In this document: piece by piece, positions 13,496 through 14,978 of the stretch
How positions within the stretch are numbered: position 1 is the stretch's first letter
How the letters are laid out: each line of letters begins with the position of its first letter
DNA from: Candidatus Saccharibacteria bacterium UBA2112
GTDB taxonomy: Bacteria > Patescibacteriota > Saccharimonadia > Saccharimonadales > Saccharimonadaceae
DNA: 14,978 nt
Reading direction: 5' to 3'
Assembly (NCBI GenBank): GCA_002331045.1
Contig: DCYK01000040.1
Coordinates: 1 to 14,978 of the forward strand
Made by a program: the position numbers and the translations under genes
Notes under the pieces: model-generated
What the model was told of the DNA's origin: nothing
Database searches by the model: none
Seen by the model: only the letters and a program-made list of their open reading frames with translations

Positions 13496-14977
13496 ATGAC
13501 TGTTATGACTGCTTTTGCGAAGTGGCCCGTCACTGCTGCCATCGCACCCCTCGTGGTGACGACTGCGATGGCTGTGACGCCCACTGCCGCGGCGGCTCCC
13601 GCTCCCACGCCCACCGTGACCATGGAGGTCGCGCCGATGGCGTCGGTAACGACGGGCACGGTCCAGGGAACGAGGTTCTTTGGCCTCGAAGGCGAGATGG
13701 ACGAGAAGCTGGACGGCACCTTGTGCGAAGGTTTGTACATGTGTGTCGAGGTGCCGTACAGCGCCTCGATCTTCACATCCGTAAAGGAAGGTGTCAGGTC
13801 GTTCCAGACGTTCATCACCTCGACGGATGGCAAGCGCGTCGGCTTCGCCTACAGCCAGGGGGCGATGGTCGTACACGAGTGGATGGATGGGCGTGCCAAC
13901 GACCCATCTGCACCGTCCACGGAAGACCTGGCGTTTGTCCTGATCGGCAATCCCTACCGTGTCTACGGTGGGAGCCAAGCGGACAAAGGCGAGGAGCTTG
14001 AGATCACGTACGACACCATCGACATCTCCGCGATGTACGATTCAGTATCGGACGATGTGATCGATCCGTGGAACTTCGTGGCGAAGATCAATTTGTCACT
14101 GACGGCTCACATCGAGGAGTACGACGAGGACGTGCTCAAGCGGCCCGATCTTCTCGTGCGCGAGGAGCGGAACCCCAACGGCACCACAACGCTTTACGTG
14201 CTGGTCCCGCCGGAGGATGGTTTGCCCATGCTCAAGCTGATGCGAGCTTTCTTGCCTAAGACAGCCGCACGATGGCAGGAGATATTAGAGCCCATCGTCG
14301 AGAAGGGTCATTACCGGGAAGGATTCGTGCCGGCAGGTCCGGATGGCGTTGCCTTGCCGTTTGCCGACGAGGACTCGACAGCCGTCGAAGTGACGAATGA
14401 CGGGCCAACCCAGGTCCCGTCGTCGGCTCGCATGAGCCTGCAGGCTCATGCGAGTGAACCGGAGCAACCGGCTGCGGACGACGATGAACAGCAGACCGTT
14501 CAGGTGTCCGAAGCGGTAGTCGAGGAGCCCTCCCAGGAGGACCAGTCGATGATCGAATCGGCCCCTGCGGTTGAGGACGAGGTTCAGTCGGACGTCGAGC
14601 CGGTCGTTTCACCCGTGGAAGAGGTCGAGCTGGTCGAGCAAGAAGTGGTCTCTCCGTCGTCGAACAACGAGACCGAAGAATCGGAGTCGGTGTTCGAAGA
14701 AGAGTCGGAGCTGGTCGTCGAGGACGAGGAAGAAAGCGAGGAGCCCGAGGGCACCGAGCAGGACTCTTCGGAGGATGATGACCTGTCGCTCAGCCTCACG
14801 TCGGAAGACGATGAGGAGGCGGACACCGAGTCGTCGGCGGCGAGCCGTGATGATGACGATGCTTCGTCGGATTCGTCCTCCAAGGACGATGATGACGACA
14901 CGACTTCGGATCGCAAGGATGACAACGACTCCTCGGACAGCAACGATCCGTCGGATTCTTCGGATTCCGACGACTGA
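13496..14977 (+). CDS. Secreted PE-PPE-domain serine hydrolase with hyperacidic tail
   Basis: A 493-residue protein. A signal peptide (hydrophobic core about 11-27, cleavage near TAAAA at 34) is followed by an Ala/Pro/Thr linker. The enzyme domain (about 50-290) matches the actinobacterial PE-PPE hydrolase layout. GFAYSQGAMVV carries the nucleophile S120, with Ala where GxSxG normally has its first Gly. YDSVSDDVIDPWN supplies the acid (D186/D187), and AKINLSLTAHIEEY supplies H205. TTLYVLVPPEDGLPMLKLMR and EPIVEKGHY follow, as in that family. C77 and C83 could pair. From about 321 the chain is almost only D, E, S, V, P and T, ending in Ser/Asp repeats, with no sortase motif or membrane helix. 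Codon third positions are mostly G/C, unlike the neighbouring genes, suggesting transfer or special selection. The substrate is unknown; cell-envelope lipids or esters are an inference. Confidence 0.87.
   Translation: MTVMTAFAKWPVTAAIAPLVVTTAMAVTPTAAAAPAPTPTVTMEVAPMASVTTGTVQGTRFFGLEGEMDEKLDGTLCEGLYMCVEVPYSASIFTSVKEGVRSFQTFITSTDGKRVGFAYSQGAMVVHEWMDGRANDPSAPSTEDLAFVLIGNPYRVYGGSQADKGEELEITYDTIDISAMYDSVSDDVIDPWNFVAKINLSLTAHIEEYDEDVLKRPDLLVREERNPNGTTTLYVLVPPEDGLPMLKLMRAFLPKTAARWQEILEPIVEKGHYREGFVPAGPDGVALPFADEDSTAVEVTNDGPTQVPSSARMSLQAHASEPEQPAADDDEQQTVQVSEAVVEEPSQEDQSMIESAPAVEDEVQSDVEPVVSPVEEVELVEQEVVSPSSNNETEESESVFEEESELVVEDEEESEEPEGTEQDSSEDDDLSLSLTSEDDEEADTESSAASRDDDDASSDSSSKDDDDDTTSDRKDDNDSSDSNDPSDSSDSDD
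14427..14454 (+). repeat. 28-bp perfect palindrome inside the hydrolase gene
   Basis: The left arm CTCGCATGAGCCTG (14427-14440) is followed directly by its exact reverse complement (14441-14454), centred on a PstI-type CTGCAG. It codes for about residues 311-321 (RMSLQAHAS) at the junction of the enzyme domain and the acidic tail. It could fold into a 12-bp hairpin in mRNA or single-stranded DNA. Confidence 0.9.
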
Positions 14978-14978
14978 C

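Noticed and set aside
13391..13978. Long minus-strand open frame opposite the acidic-tail hydrolase gene
   Set aside because: Long open frames opposite GC-rich codons are common. The translation is compositionally odd (Arg/His/Ser-rich), and the plus frame has a signal peptide and a family match.
13438..14001. Plus-strand overlapping frame at the start of the acidic-tail hydrolase
   Set aside because: The product is rich in Cys, His and Arg with no motif. It is a shadow of the GC-rich gene, and its only early start is a TTG inside the leader hairpin region.
14584..14943. Serine-rich minus-strand open frame opposite the acidic tail
   Set aside because: It is the antisense of GAC/GAG/TCG repeats. 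The Ser-only composition is what the complement of an Asp/Glu/Ser tract produces.
11..14977. CRISPR array, insertion sequence or prophage module
   Set aside because: No regularly spaced repeats, transposase or integrase, or phage genes are present. The palindromes and the 17-base repeat do not have the spacing of an array.

Overview
The window looks like a compact, single-chromosome piece of a Patescibacteria/CPR genome, most likely Candidatus Saccharibacteria (TM7). The case rests on several things seen together. Genes are short and tightly packed, with convergent genes overlapping at their stop codons. There is a small type IV pilin-like protein and there are secreted helical proteins. 6-phosphogluconate dehydrogenase is the short form. 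A UvrD-type helicase is fused to a RecB-like nuclease. The RlmD-family methyltransferase has lost its Fe-S cysteines. Two surface hydrolases resemble the actinobacterial PE-PPE family. There is no rRNA, CRISPR array or insertion sequence in the window, so the taxonomy is an inference.

Layout. 1-1015 (+): secreted helical protein. 1005-1955 (-): tRNA-dihydrouridine synthase. 1979-2660 (-): a tRNA operon (Gly-Pro-Val) with a consensus promoter, hairpin-rich spacers and an intrinsic terminator. 2661-5942 (-): helicase-nuclease. 6060-6548 (+): conserved-looking small protein of unknown function. 6545-7509 (-): two-gene operon of a secreted helical protein and a pilin-like protein, joined by a TAATG overlap. 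7620-8354 (-): two-TM protein with an exported domain. 8412-9713 (-): RlmD-like RNA methyltransferase. 9787-12396 (+): membrane-anchored, proline-rich hydrolase. 12454-13362 (+): 6-phosphogluconate dehydrogenase. 13496-14977 (+): secreted PE-PPE hydrolase with a very acidic Ser/Asp/Glu tail and a GC-rich codon pattern unlike its neighbours.

Two themes stand out. First, many genes have a -10 box (often extended, TGCTATAMT) only 6-10 bases before the start codon, which predicts leaderless mRNAs. Genes inside operons, or with longer leaders, have Shine-Dalgarno sites instead. Second, two exported serine hydrolases of PE-PPE/cutinase-like fold lie on either side of gnd, with different tails (Pro-rich, membrane-anchored; Asp/Ser-rich, secreted). 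They are reasonable candidates for acting on the envelope of an actinobacterial host, though that role is inference. The second hydrolase also has the most elaborate upstream region in the window: a 14-bp palindrome over its -35, a predicted leaderless five-codon ORF, and a strong hairpin before its ribosome binding site. A perfect 28-bp palindrome inside the gene marks the junction between enzyme and tail.
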